A stretch of DNA of 64,000 bases, from positions 49,794,581 through 49,858,580 of the forward strand of contig OX442314.1 of the NCBI GenBank assembly GCA_949358305.1. Reading direction: 5' to 3'. Origin of the DNA: Strigamia acuminata. Its lineage: Eukaryota > Arthropoda > Chilopoda > Geophilomorpha > Linotaeniidae. Position numbers and translations under genes: made by a program. Below, one piece after another: positions 30,726-41,410 of this stretch (the stretch's first letter is position 1; each line of letters starts with the position of its first letter). Under the pieces are notes generated by a model. That model saw nothing but the letters and a program-made list of their open reading frames with translations, had not been told where the DNA came from and searched no databases.

Positions 30726-32249
30726 ATTCGCGACATCGACATTCCGTCTGCCAAAACTGACTTTTCTCGGCCACGCGGACCGCCATTGAGCGCTAGACTG
30801 ACACCAGCCGTAAACGCGCCGTCATCAGCGTCAACGCCGAGTTTACAAATTAACCCTGATATTGACAATTCAAATATTAATTTATCTGCCGATCTTTTTC
30901 CAGCTTCGACCGTCTCTGCTGCTTCGGCCGATGTATTTTCACAAACGTACACGATCTCGCCAATTGCACCAGCAACCGAAGTTCCATCGTGTCAGCAGGC
31001 AAAACTTTCAAAAGTTCCAACTTTGCCGGTGACGCCGATTACTTATGCGCAATTTCCTGGGCGCAATGTAACTACGACAACGACGTCCGGCGCCAACTTT
31101 AACATGTCAACCACCACGGCTGCCACCGCCAAGATTCCCGTAACCTCGACTAGCGTTTCGAGCACATCATCTTACCGGTCTCGACTCGATTGCGCAATTC
31201 CAAACATCGGAACTGGACTCTCATTCAAAAAAGTCGCTTCTCGTTGCGATTTGGCTTTCGATAAGTATGGGGTAACCCAAAAACCCGTCAACTCGTTCGA
31301 AGTCATTGAAGAATTTCTACGAAAATACGAGGTTCAGATCTCCATTGAGGGACCCGGAGTGTCCCAAACTCGCTTCCAAATTCCATGGAAGGCCTGGAAT
31401 GCGCTCATCACCTTCATGATGGTGGAGGATTTCAGCATTTACCAGGGAGACTTCCGCATAACCGAGAAGGAGATGATGGACAGGCGGCCCCACATCGCGC
31501 GCCAGGTTGCAAAACGAATGTCCGAATGTGGCACGTACGATTCCGAGACAGCAATCGAGATGCTCGTGTGGATTTTGCATCGAGAAATCTCCGTCCATCT
31601 TTACAAGATTCAGGATACCAGGGACTATCACAACATGATGGAGGAGAAGAGACGCCAAGAACGAGACGCGGAATTCGAATTGGAAAAAACTCGAGTTGCA
31701 GAAGCCCACCGCAAAGCAGCCGAACGCGAAGCTCGTGAACAAGCAGAAAAAGAGGAAGAAAAGAGACGGTCGGACGAATTGCGCCTTCAAGAATTGCGCA
31801 ATCTGATGACAGATTCAGGATTTTACCCGATGACCGCACCATCTATTCCACCGGCCCAAGGATCACAAATTTGGGATGACACGCCTCCTCGCATCACCTT
31901 GGAACTGCTCCCCAGTTTGTTGCCACCAGCTGCGGTCGAGTGCAATTTTGCAAATGCCAATGGACCATGTCTCCAGTTTGGGATGTCTGCCGCATCTGTT
32001 CGCCAACTTTTCCAATCCCTCGCCTCTGCAGACCTACGCATGAGTCCGGAAGAGGCTAAACCACTCCTCAATTCGCTGTATCGCCGATACGGAGAACTCT
32101 TCTTGGACCATTGTAAGGCTGAGATTAACCGGCAGGGTGCCACCAACTACCGAGATGCCATGAGAGTTGTGGTCAACGTGGCGTTGAATATGATTAAATC
32201 ATTTCGAATGCCAACACCTTACCGCATCTTGGCAGGTAATTCTCAATAA
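29478..32249 (+). CDS. Element A ORF3, second copy and full remainder
   Basis: 923 codons open from the duplicated segment onward, without the original ATG and first five codons. Order: Cys motif pair CPVCSGYG/CRACDGRG, about 500 residues of Ser/Thr/Pro-rich sequence, a folded-looking block (30-31.6 kb: EVIEEFLRKYEVQISIEG, WKAWNALITFMMVEDFSIY, AIEMLVWILHREISVHLY), a charged coiled coil (about 31640-31810; EKRRQERDAEFELEKTR and similar) and a helical C-terminus. It occupies the place of env, but I see no signal peptide, furin-like site or membrane anchor. It looks like an intracellular, perhaps nucleic-acid- or chaperone-related protein. Function unknown. Confidence 0.7.
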   Translation: MCRCKEDFPGEPYPKNFAEPPLHAVGPPKFPCWHPNDPREHSFPNFEICPVCSGYGYELVVSGVDKTCRACDGRGDLRRGFHRVWMRQIYGWCLFRRVQDKVYLIGVEFPQFRPPNGTPAMVQRFRAGHFKYWHRLQREARQARIVPRSWIYPTAELMRVTFAQVPNLLADEIAGLDPMDQEQREVDEAQPTLPQFFHSFPGTDASLQEQISIALESLGDLATIDDNSDTALPYFYQRKPPCSINRNPNREQQLAIKVRNTLATSSSALPHDPTRDTETEQFVPRPSAETVAKAAEKMATLTITTKEDTESLYSNSTVSNVEFSTPPTEMALRPVPQLQFIPESPVLADDSAQETLRKENMDDSQQSISAARLPEFDVQSTMSVTPSILDITNEIRGSVPTAKISDVRRLERKMIDIRDIDIPSAKTDFSRPRGPPLSARLTPAVNAPSSASTPSLQINPDIDNSNINLSADLFPASTVSAASADVFSQTYTISPIAPATEVPSCQQAKLSKVPTLPVTPITYAQFPGRNVTTTTTSGANFNMSTTTAATAKIPVTSTSVSSTSSYRSRLDCAIPNIGTGLSFKKVASRCDLAFDKYGVTQKPVNSFEVIEEFLRKYEVQISIEGPGVSQTRFQIPWKAWNALITFMMVEDFSIYQGDFRITEKEMMDRRPHIARQVAKRMSECGTYDSETAIEMLVWILHREISVHLYKIQDTRDYHNMMEEKRRQERDAEFELEKTRVAEAHRKAAEREAREQAEKEEEKRRSDELRLQELRNLMTDSGFYPMTAPSIPPAQGSQIWDDTPPRITLELLPSLLPPAAVECNFANANGPCLQFGMSAASVRQLFQSLASADLRMSPEEAKPLLNSLYRRYGELFLDHCKAEINRQGATNYRDAMRVVVNVALNMIKSFRMPTPYRILAGNSQ

Positions 32250-34090
32250 ACAATAACAGTTTCTTTAAAATAGATATTCTACGGGACAGCAACATCGTCA
32301 CTCGGAAAACCGTAGGACTACCCATTATGCGCCACCATTCTTTTTGCGCAATTAAACCAACAAATCACCACCGAAAAGTGAACTTCATCATTTCTGCTCA
32401 TCAGACGGTATGGGAATATTTCCTTACAGCGCCCGTGTAAAATTCCTCATTCAAGTTACGGAACTGGTTTTGTTCTCATCCTCACATATGAGCCGAAAAT
32501 TGAAAGTATTTCATCTAGGCTATTCGTTTAATGCCCCGAGAGCAACTCCTTATAGCGCCCGCCTAAAATTTCTCTACGGAGTTGCGGAACTGGTTTTGTT
32601 TCTCGCCATTATCACGAGAGCTAGTGAAATATTTCATCATCAAAATTCATCTCACACGTCCCAGAGCATCAATTTCTTATAGCGCCCTCCTAAAATTTCT
32701 CTACGGAGTTGAGGAACTGATTTTGTGTTTTGGCCGTTGTGTTTGTGTTTCCCCATCATCATCATTTTGTGTTAAGTGTTTTTCAACAAGTGTAGTATTC
32801 CACAGACTGCTGGAAACATTTATTGCGCAAATTTATCTGATCTTCATCACCGCTGGATAAGTGCTCCAAAAGTGAAGTGTTTTTATTTAGTTATATTTTA
32901 TTTCTGACGTTTTAGACCAGACTGTTAGCCGAACAATTAGTGACTTTTAGTGTCTAAAGTGCCGTTATTCTCATTATTTCTCATTATTATAATTTCATTA
33001 TATTGTGATATTTTTGAATTTAAATCCTGATTTATTCCAGAAATTATTCTGATTTTTAGAATTCCTCAAAATTGAGATGATTAAATTTAATTTAAGTTTT
33101 TTATCATTTGAATTACTGGAATGGGTCAGGATAGTGATAATTATTTGTGATATTCATAATTGTGATATATTAGTGTGATTTTTCAAATTTAGTGTTTATT
33201 CAATTTTCATAATGCCTAATATTTCTAACTGTGATAATTTTCCCGTGGCAACCGGTCCGGTTGTGCATGAGGATGCCTTTATCCCCATTTTTATTATTTC
33301 CCTTTAATGATTCCAAATAGTGTCATATTTATATTTCTTGTTTATCGCGCCAACATTGCGCAATTTTCATATTTTATGTTTATTTCTCCCATCATTCCTT
33401 ATATACCTACCTGATGTTAAGTCTACATACATGTATGGTATCCCTTACCTTGTTTTGTTTTGCGCATTCATTTGCGCCCTAAATCCTAAAAAAGGTATCC
33501 AATCCGAATAAAACCCCCTGTTCGTAAGATAAACTCTCTTGTGACGTTCTTTAGTTGTATTATTTTTCGTGTTTAAAATTTATCCGCGTAGAAATTTATT
33601 GCTTCGTTTTACAAAGCAAATGGGTAAAATAATTTTATTGTGATGACTTAAATTGAAAGTGTATAGCCTCAAGTCCGTCCTAACCTAAAAAATTTAGTCC
33701 ACGTCCCCCCTGTGAGTGTCGCGTGTTTAGTTAGTCTTGTCTTCGTCCATACCAAAATTGTTTAGCCTTTATTCGATGAGTTTTATACGATTTATTTGAA
33801 AATGTTTGTTTATTCTTCTTAACCTTATTGATTTATAATTTTCATTTACAAGTCGGTGAATTATTTTCAAGCTTCCTGATGAGTTAATTTTTGATTTTTG
33901 TTATTATTATTATCTGGTGACGACCCCCTAAATACTCATAATCATCATATTTAGTCAAGATCTTATTTAATCAAGAGTATGTTAGTCTAGATATTTATTC
34001 CGTATATTTAACCAAGATTGTATTTATTGTTGTATTGTTTTGAGTGAGTCTCTCTCTCTTTGCCTTTATTTCAACAACTATAATAAAGGT
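32250..34090 (+). other. Element A 3' non-coding region
   Basis: About 1.84 kb between ORF3 and the polypurine tract. The first part holds three diverged copies of a roughly 125-bp repeat (32418-32720). The rest is AT-rich, with short frames only and several TTGCGCAA-type words (32338, 32823, 33356). Confidence 0.6.
32418..32725 (+). repeat. Three imperfect tandem repeats (about 125 bp) in element A
   Basis: Shared core: TATAGCGCCCGCCTAAAATT followed by CTCTACGGAGTTG-GGAACTG and TTTTGT. Copies start near 32418, 32549 and 32676. The first is most diverged. Position upstream of the polypurine tract resembles structured or regulatory repeats of other LTR elements. Confidence 0.7.
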
Positions 34091-34105
34091 TTAAGGGGAG
34101 GGGGA
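34091..34105 (+). other. Element A polypurine tract
   Basis: TTAAGGGGAGGGGGA directly abuts the 3' LTR start TGTCAC, as required for plus-strand priming. Confidence 0.92.
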
Positions 34106-34779
34106 TGTCACGGGCACGTCTACCCGCCTATTTTTATTTTAGAATAACCCGATCTTATTTCTTATAATATTTTCTTGTTTCTCTCACTTGTGATGATTCA
34201 TCTCACTTACTCATCTTCATTTAATGAATGCGCAATCTGGATGATGCGCATATCATTATTTCGACAATTGAACTCCTATTTTCACCTTTCCACCCCCTTC
34301 TCTAATTGATCTGACCAGTCACATGACTGAGTTTTCCTCTTTCCAATCATCCTAAGTTTAATCGCTTCTTCTTATGCTCTCTACTGGATAACACCATTCT
34401 CCTTTAGTAACATTTAGATTTAGTCCTCTATTATTTGCGCCTTCAACAAGCGCTCCTACATCTAACCCTATTGCGCTATTTTCAATGCCGACATCTTTTA
34501 TATTATCACTGCCCGATGATATCCCCGTTCCACTCTAGGTTTATATCATCGTGCTTTCATTCTTTTACGCCTACAAACACCCGTCGTAAGCAAGGAACTG
34601 TCCAATATAAATTATGTTAGTCAAACGCGAGTATTAGGTTTCCTGAGTTTCTGGATGTCCACATTTGAAGGAAACAAGGTTTAGGGAAATCTACGAACTT
34701 TGCCCATTACTATTGCGCGAATTAGTTTTTGCGCGATATTTGTTAGGAATTAATTACACCAACGGAATTAATCGTGACA
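34106..34779 (+). repeat. Element A 3' LTR
   Basis: Copy of 19141-19814, same length, about two differences. Followed by the AATT target duplicate at 34780-34783. Confidence 0.95.
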
Positions 34780-34783
34780 AATT

Positions 34784-36030
34784 GTTCCCCTATTGCATAT
34801 AATTATAATTTATTACTTGCATCATATAAATACAAAGTACAAAAAGAGCGAGTGAGTCCATATCGATGTAATTTTGGTGGCGGATTCATTGTATATTATT
34901 CATGTTTTTTCCTTTTATATTTCACCGCCTTCGATTTCTATCTCTTCCATCAATCAGAGTTGTTTTTCTTGCGCAGTTTCTCTGTCACCTTCGGATGAGT
35001 AAGTTTTCTCATCAACATCACTGAAATAATTTCGAAAAAATTAATTTAACGAATTAATTTCCCATCCAATGTCCGACTCGCTCGTTTTTATTCGTTAAAA
35101 TGTCGACATTTTTCTGTGTTAAAAAATTTAAAATTAATTAATTTGCACTTTAATGGTTACTTTAATTCGAATTAATTCAAATTTTTTAATGAAAAGAGTG
35201 TTTCCTTTTTTTATTGTAAAACAAAATCAAATTTCCTATTTTTTGAATTTCTATATTTTACAAATAAAATCCAAACATTTTATTTTTATTCAGTTTTTCA
35301 GACTTTTAAATAAAAAACGTCTAAAACCTATTCAAAATGTGTGATTTCATTCTCTCCATTCGAAAATGGCTATTTTTGCTTTTAAAAGTGTTATTTTTGA
35401 CGAAATTCGGTTTTCGTGGCTTTTGAGTTTTGACCATGTGGTCTGACGAGTGGCCAGTTTAACAATTTCCCGGGCAAAAACTTACAGAACTCGGTTTTTG
35501 TGATTTCTAAATGGTTTGTGTTTTTTCACCAAACGCTCGTTATTGCAGTGAGTTTTAGGCGAAATGTTCGTATTTTGTTGAAAAAAGTTGGTTTTTTGGT
35601 TTCGGAATAGTTTGTTGTGTTTAGCCACGTTGTGTTTTGAGAGAAAAAAATGGTTGTTTTATGGCGATTTTTTTATTCGCGTGGCAATAACCCCATGCGG
35701 TCGAAACTGGCGCAAAACGTTTATTTTTCTGTCGGAAAGCCGGTCCAAAATCGTTTTTATTTTTATTTGTAATGTTTTGTGGTGTTATTTTTCCTAGCTT
35801 GTCAGAAACGATCACTTTGTCGCAATCGTTTTTAGCTGCGCGTGGCGATAAACCATGCGGCCAATATCGGCAAAACGTCCGCAAAAGTCCTTATGTCCCA
35901 TGTGTAAGCAGTATAATTGTTATTACAAACTGTCATATGACGTCATTTCAGTAATTTTCATATAATTGACGGCTAATTGCCTTATTTCTTATTATTTTTT
36001 AAGAAAAAATGTCACATTTGCTGATTTATG
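34784..36030. other. Spacer after element A
   Basis: The first bases are the original downstream flank of the decapeptide-repeat gene. 35380-35900 holds two loose copies of a block containing GCGTGGC-ATAA-CCATGCGG and GGC-CAAAACGT (about 35680 and 35840), suggesting an old internal duplication. No supported gene. Confidence 0.45.
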
Positions 36031-36084
36031 ATGTGAAACATCAGACATCACAAATCAGCTACTAAAGTAAAAAAAAAATAGCAT

Positions 36085-36165
36085 TGTAAACCCATTGGGT
36101 TTATTGCTATAGCTGTTGTAAACAGTTGTACTGGTCAAAATGACCAGTCTGACCTTTCTTGTGTT
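36085..36165 (+). repeat. Palindrome-rich repeat, shared with 62.8 kb
   Basis: AGCATTGTAAACCCATTGGG, TTTATTGCTATAGCTGTT and CTGGTCAAAATGACCAG match the minus strand of about 62755-62840. It contains the hairpins CTGGTCAAAATGACCAG and ACCCATTGGGT. At 62.8 kb the same sequence lies inside a 460-bp TIR element, so this is probably a fragment of that family. Confidence 0.7.
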
Positions 36166-36186
36166 AAGACCATAAAAAACAACAGT

Positions 36187-37070
36187 TTGACAACAGACCC
36201 TGAAAAAAAGTTTGGCAACAATGCAAAAACCATTAAGACCCTGAAAAAAAGTATGGCAACAATGCAAAAACCATTAAGACCCTGAAAAAAAGTTTGGCAA
36301 CAATGCAAAAACTATTAAGACCCTGAAAAAAAGTATGGCAACAATGCAAAAACCATTAAGACCCTGAAAAAAAGTTTGGCAACAATGCAAAAACTGTTAA
36401 GACCCTGAAAAAAAGTATGGCAACAATGCAAAAACCATTAAGACCCTGAAAAAAAGTATGGCAACAATGCAAAAACCATTAAGACCCTGAAAAAAAGTTT
36501 GGCAACAATGCAAAAACCATTAAGACCCTGAAAAAAAGTATGGCAACAATGCAAAAACCATTAAGACCCTGAAAAAAAGTTTGGCAACAATGCAAAAACC
36601 GTTAAGACCCTGAAAAAAAGTATGGCAACAATGCAAAAACCATTAAGACCCTGAAAAAAAGTATGGCAACAATGCAAAAACCATTAAGACCCTGAAAAAA
36701 AGTTTGGCAACAATGCAAAAACCATTAAGACCCTGAAAAAAAGTATGGCAACAATGCAAAAACCATTAAGACCCTGAAAAAAAGTTTGGCAACAATGCAA
36801 AAACCATTAAGACCCTGAAAAAAAGTATGACAACAATGCAAAAACCATTAAGACCCTGAAAAAAAGTTTGGCAACAATGCAAAAACCGTTAAGACCCTGA
36901 AAAAAAGTATGGCAACAATGCAAAAACCATTAAGACCCTGAAAAAAAGTATGGCAACAATGCAAAAACCATTAAGACCCTGAAAAAAAGTTTGGCAACAA
37001 TGCAAAAACCATTAAGACCCTGAAAAAAAGTATGACAACAATGCAAAAACCATTAAGACCCTGAAAAAAA
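36187..37070 (+). repeat. 41-bp minisatellite, left block
   Basis: About 21 units of 41 bp: ACCCTGAAAAAAAG, then TATGG or TTTGG, then CAACAATGCAAAAACCATTA and AG. The A and T variants alternate through much of the block, giving an 82-bp higher-order unit. Continues beyond the inserted transposon at 38181. Confidence 0.95.
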
Positions 37071-38180
37071 GGGTCGGGGTTGTGCCAGCGTTCAAATTCG
37101 CCAGTTTCTCGTGATGTAGCGTCAGTTTATTATTATTATTATTTTTTTTTAAACAATATTTTGCCAGCTTCTGAAGTTTCCAGCGCTTATTGTTGCCAGC
37201 GTTGATTATTTTGAGCGTGCAATAAATTGGAATAATTAAATAATAATAATAAATGAATAAATAAATAAATGTGCTTTAAACTAATTTGCCAGCGTTTTTA
37301 TTGTCAGCGTTTTCTTAAATGTCGGGTTTCGGTTTGCAGTGAGTTTGAATAAAACCTAAAATGAACGACTCGTCGCAGTTCATCAAGATCGGAACCCTCG
37401 ACTCGAACTCGGGCAAAACTCGGGCAACTGTCTCTCGTTGACGATAAAATACAACTTCTTCTTGCACAACCTTTGATAACACTTGCACTTGATCGACTTC
37501 GTGTTCGACGACTCTTTGAACGCCTTGAAAAACTCCCACTCGTCTTTTTCGAAATCGTACTTGTAGATGGCGGGCGGAAAAGTGCCGTGGAAATACAACT
37601 GACCGTTGGCCGCCAGCAGGTTGCTGCAACCGGCGAACATGTGCGGATTCGGCGAGAGCGCCTTCCACGAGTACGTCTCCGTGTCGAAGCGCGCGATCGA
37701 CCCGTAATTACAAACGTAAACCAACGGCTCGTCCACGACTCCCACCACCCGGCTCTGGAACTTGAATGCGGGGCCCGTGTACGTCACTTTCGTCACCGCG
37801 CTGAACACGACAAAGTTCTTTTTGCCTGAGATGGCAAAGTAGAACTGCTCGCCGTACACCGAGATGAGCGGGTACCAATTGCTGGCGACCATGTCCAACA
37901 GTCGCACCTCTTTGATTGACGTCCACTTGCGACGTGACACGCGACGTGTAACGCGCACATAACGTGCAGGAAACGCGGGAATTCAACACGCTGGCACACA
38001 AAACGCTGGCGCTAGAAACGCTGGCACCAGGAACGCTGGCAAATAAAAGGCTGGCATCGGATGCAATATATTCCTTTTTTATTTTTTTTTATTTAACGCT
38101 GAAACAGGAGAAGCTGGCAAAAAAAAAATATTCCAGAAAATCTGAAAATATAAACGCTGGCAGCCTTAGGCGCTGGCAAC
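37071..38180 (+). mobile_element. GCCAGCG-array transposon, copy 2, with captured gene
   Basis: The left 120 bp match copy 1 at 16951 (GGGTCGGGG-T-TGCCAGCG, AAATTCGCCAG, TAGCGTCAGTTTATTATTAT). The right 240 bp match in the dense CGCTGGC array and the final CAGCCTTAG-CGCTGGCAAC. GAAAAAAA flanks both sides (37063-37070, 38181-38188), an 8-bp duplication, although the minisatellite itself supplies that word. The last 10 bases seen in copy 1 are missing. The core is GC-rich coding sequence absent from copy 1, so gene capture by a non-autonomous element is the likely history. Confidence 0.8.
37383..37925 (-). pseudogene. Captured kelch-domain gene fragment
   Basis: The minus frame, open for about 180 codons, reads YPLISVYGEQFYFAISG, DEPLVYVCNYGSIARFDTET, YSWKALSPNPHMFAGCSNLL and GQLYFHGTFPPAIYKYDFEK. 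Repeats with the YVxG...RFDxxTxxW layout and Tyr-rich strands correspond to about three kelch blades. The fragment is markedly GC-richer than its surroundings and lacks a start codon, BTB or BACK domain. It ends in Cys/Lys-rich sequence before a stop at 37383. It lies antisense within transposon copy 2. I infer capture of part of a host gene. Confidence 0.65.
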
Positions 38181-39672
38181 GAAAAAAAGTATGGCAACAA
38201 TGCAAAAACCATTAAGACCCTGAAAAAAAGTTTGGCAACAATGCAAAAACCATTAAGACCCTGAAAAAAAGTATGGCAACAATGCAAAAACCATTAAGAC
38301 CCTGAAAAAAAGTTTGGCAACAATGCAAAAACCATTAAGATCCTGAAAAAAAGTATGGCAACAATGCAATAACCATTAAGACCCTGAAAACAAGTATGGC
38401 AACAATGCAATAACCATTAAGACCCTGAAAACAAGTATGGCAACAATGCAAAAACCATTAAGACTTTGAAAAAAAGTTTGGCAAAAATGCAAAAACCATT
38501 AAGACCCTGAAAAAAATTTGACAACAATGCAAAAACCATTAAGACCCTGAAAAAAAGTTTGGCAACAATGCAAAAACCATTAAGACCCTGAAAAAAAGTT
38601 TGGCAACAATGCAAAAACCATTAAGACCCTGAAAAAAAGTATGGCAACAATGCAATAACCATTAAGACCCTGAAAACAAGTATGGCAACAATGCAATAAC
38701 CATTAAGACCCTGAAAACAAGTATGGCAACAATGCAAAAACCATTAAGACTTTGAAAAAAAGTTTGGCAAAAATGCAAAAACCATTAAGACCCTGAAAAA
38801 AATTTGACAACAATGCAAAAACCATTAAGACCCTGAAAAAAAGTTTGGCAACAATGCAAAAACCATTAAGACCCTGAAAAAAAGTTTGGCAACAATGCAA
38901 AAACCATTAAGACCCTGAAAAAAAGTTTGATAACAATGCAAAAACCATTAAGACCCTGAAAAAAAGTTTGCAACAATGCAAAAACCATTAAGACCCTGAA
39001 AAAAAGTTTGGCAACAATGCAAAAACCATTAAGACCCTGAAAAAAAGTTTGGCAACAATGCAAAAACCATTAAGACTCTGAAAAAAAGTATGGCAACAAT
39101 GCAAAAACCATTAAGACCCTGAAAAAAAGTTTGATAGCAATGCAAAAACCATTAAGACCCTGAAAAAAAGTTTGGCAACAATGCAAAAACCATTAAGACC
39201 CTGAGAAAAAGTATGGCAACAATGCAAAAACCATTAAGACCCTGAAAAAAAGCTTGGCAACAATGCAAAAACCATTAAGACCCTGAAAAAAAGTATGGCA
39301 ACAATGCAATAATCATTAAGACCTTGAAAACAAGTATGGCAACAATGCAATAACCATTAAGACCCTGAAAACAAGTAAGGCAACAATGCAAAAACCATTA
39401 AGACCCTGAAAAAAAGTTTGGCAAAAATGCAAAAACCATTAAGACCCTGAAAAAAAGTTTGGCAACAATGCAAAAACCATTAAGACCCTGAAAAAAAGTT
39501 TTGGCAACAATGCAAAAACCATTAAGACCCTGAAAAAAAGTTTGCAACAATGCAAAAACCATTAAGACCCTGAAAAAAAGTTTGACAACAATGCAAAAAC
39601 CATTAAGACCCTGAAAAAAAGTTTGATAGCAATGCAAAAACCATTAAGACCCTGAAAAAAAGTTTGGCAACA
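38181..39672 (+). repeat. 41-bp minisatellite, right block
   Basis: About 36 units of the same 41-bp repeat as 36187-37070. Here TTTGG units dominate, and variant units with AAAACAAG, GACTTTG or TTTGATAGC occur. A block of seven units (about 38340-38640) is repeated as a whole around 38630-38920, showing segmental duplication inside the array. Confidence 0.95.
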
Positions 39673-39820
39673 ATTGAAAAACAATTTGCGTTTGGTGTCG
39701 TCAGATCGCATCAAATTAATGTCCGACTCTTCCGGATTCCTCTGGACTTCCATATGGTTTACCTGCCACTTGGAAGTTTCATATCCTCGATCCAAATCCA
39801 ATAAATCATTAAGATTCAGT

Positions 39821-41410
39821 AGGGGGTTTCATTAATTAAGCAATTTTGCAATTTTGCAACTTTAGCAATTTTGCACTTTTGAATTTGTCACATGATATCA
39901 GTTCCACCAATCGTGTGCATAATTGCAAAAACACAAAACAGAAAAAATACACAATCACAAAATCAAAGGTAGTTTTGCTATTTTGGCAAAATGGCAGCAG
40001 CCAAACTCAATCCAAGTGGCCATCACAAATTGTGATTAACAATTAGTTGCAAAAACAATCTCATGATTTTGCAATTTTGCAATTATTTAAATAGTCACAT
40101 GACTTCCTATCTACCATATTGGGTTTTAGTTATATCCAAACAATTTTAAAATGTGATGCAAAATAACTAGTTCTACAGAGTGAGTCAAAAGTCTGGAAAC
40201 ACTTTTTTTCTTGCAAATGACCAAAGATATGTCAATTCTATTGATGTGATCATATAGGATGTCAATGGTAGGCTATTCAGTGGTGACCTTAAATTTGACC
40301 TAGAAGGTCATCTTCAAAGTCATTCACTTTCTAACTTTTAAACCGTTTAAGATGCAGCAAAATTTCCAATTACAGAGTTGTAGAACACGATCGAATTAGT
40401 ACTATACAACTTATCTTAGACATCTTAATTTATATGTTTTTATTTTAAAATGAAAACAAATCAGCTGAAGTAAAGCCAGCCATTGTGACAAAACTTAAAT
40501 TTCTATTGCAAAAGTACTGAATTTCTTCAATAAATATATTCAAATTTGCATTATTATGTAAGTACACAAGTAAAACCACTGTCTTTTTTTAATGTCTAAA
40601 TTATTTTATTTTTATAGGAATAAAAAATTTCAATTTGTTGATTTGTTTTCATTTTTTTAAAAAAACCATTTTACTTAAAGTGACTAAGATAAGTTGGATA
40701 ATACTAATTTGATGGTGCTCTACAACTTTGTAATTGGAAATTTTGCTGTATCTTAAACGGTTTAATAGTTAGAAAGTAAATGACCTTGAAGATGACCTTC
40801 CGGGACAAATTTAAGATCACCACTGGATAGCCCACCATCAACTTCCTATATGCCTACATCAATAGAATTGATATATCTTCGGTTATTTCCAAGAAAAAAA
40901 GGTGTTTTCAGACTTTTGACTCACCCTGTATTTGTGTGATGAAACAAAATTTTTTTTAAAAAGGTACATTTTAATAAATATAAGTTTCACAGATTGCACA
41001 AGAGACATTAATTGAGTTTTCTAGCTGTTATACAGTCATGGATGCATCAGCATATTGATGATATACAAGGATACAAGTTGGCCACTTAGATAGAGCTTGA
41101 ATGCCTCCATTTTGTTTTGAGTTTCACAAGCCTCAAAATCACTTCTTATCAAAATCACAAAAACTACCTTTTAGATGTTTTTGGGATTTTGTGTTTTCAC
41201 ACTCTTGTACTTTAGTGAATGTGAATGTGATTGGTTGAACAGATATCACATGGCAATACTCAAAATCACAAAGTTGTCCAGATCACACAATTGCAAAATT
41301 GACTGGGTTAATTCAATGTAATCCCATTTTTAGAGGCATCAAAAAATAATGATTTTGTGATTAATGCAAAATCACAAAATTGCAAAATCAATCATATAAT
41401 GAAACCCCCT
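39821..41410 (+). mobile_element. TIR element with AGGGGGTTTCATTA ends
   Basis: Left end AGGGGGTTTCATTA and right end TAATGAAACCCCCT pair; AGT flanks both sides (39818-39820, 41411-41413), a possible 3-bp target duplication as in PIF/Harbinger- or CACTA-like groups. Subterminal TTTTGCAATTTTGCAA motifs pair with TGCAAAATCACAAAATTGCA at the right. No transposase. A mariner-type MITE is nested inside. Confidence 0.75.
40176..40928 (+). mobile_element. Mariner-type MITE nested in the TIR element
   Basis: Flanked by TA on both sides. The ends CAGAGTGAGTCAAAAGTC and GACTTTTGACTCACCCTG pair, and the pairing continues for about 330 bp with mismatches on each arm (for example GGTCATCTTCAA against TTGAAGATGACC). 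Small AT-rich centre and no ORF. Confidence 0.85.

Larger units (their letters stand above)
19141..34779 (+). mobile_element. Element A: 15.6-kb Ty3/gypsy-class LTR retrotransposon
   Basis: Complete by structure: LTRs of 674 bp at both ends with perfect TGTCAC/GTGACA borders, 4-bp AATT target duplication (19137-19140, 34780-34783), primer site, gag, pol (protease, RT, RNase H, integrase order), a third ORF and a polypurine tract. The order PR-RT-RH-IN places it in Ty3/gypsy. The two LTRs differ at only about two positions, so the insertion is young. Yet pol is broken in two places and the third ORF carries a 1250-bp tandem duplication, so this copy is unlikely to move by itself. The size is large for the class because of the third ORF and about 1.9 kb of 3' non-coding DNA. 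Confidence 0.92.

Noticed and set aside
28213-32249. ORF3 of element A as an envelope protein
   Set aside because: No signal peptide, cleavage site, fusion-type hydrophobic stretch or membrane anchor could be seen; position alone is not enough.
38093-39637. Minus-strand ORFs of 65-79 codons with FFQGLNGFCIVAKL-type repeats
   Set aside because: They are by-products of the 41-bp minisatellite; the period is not a multiple of three and the frame drifts between units.
36187-39672. CRISPR-like array
   Set aside because: Units are contiguous without unique spacers and the context is a eukaryotic repeat region.
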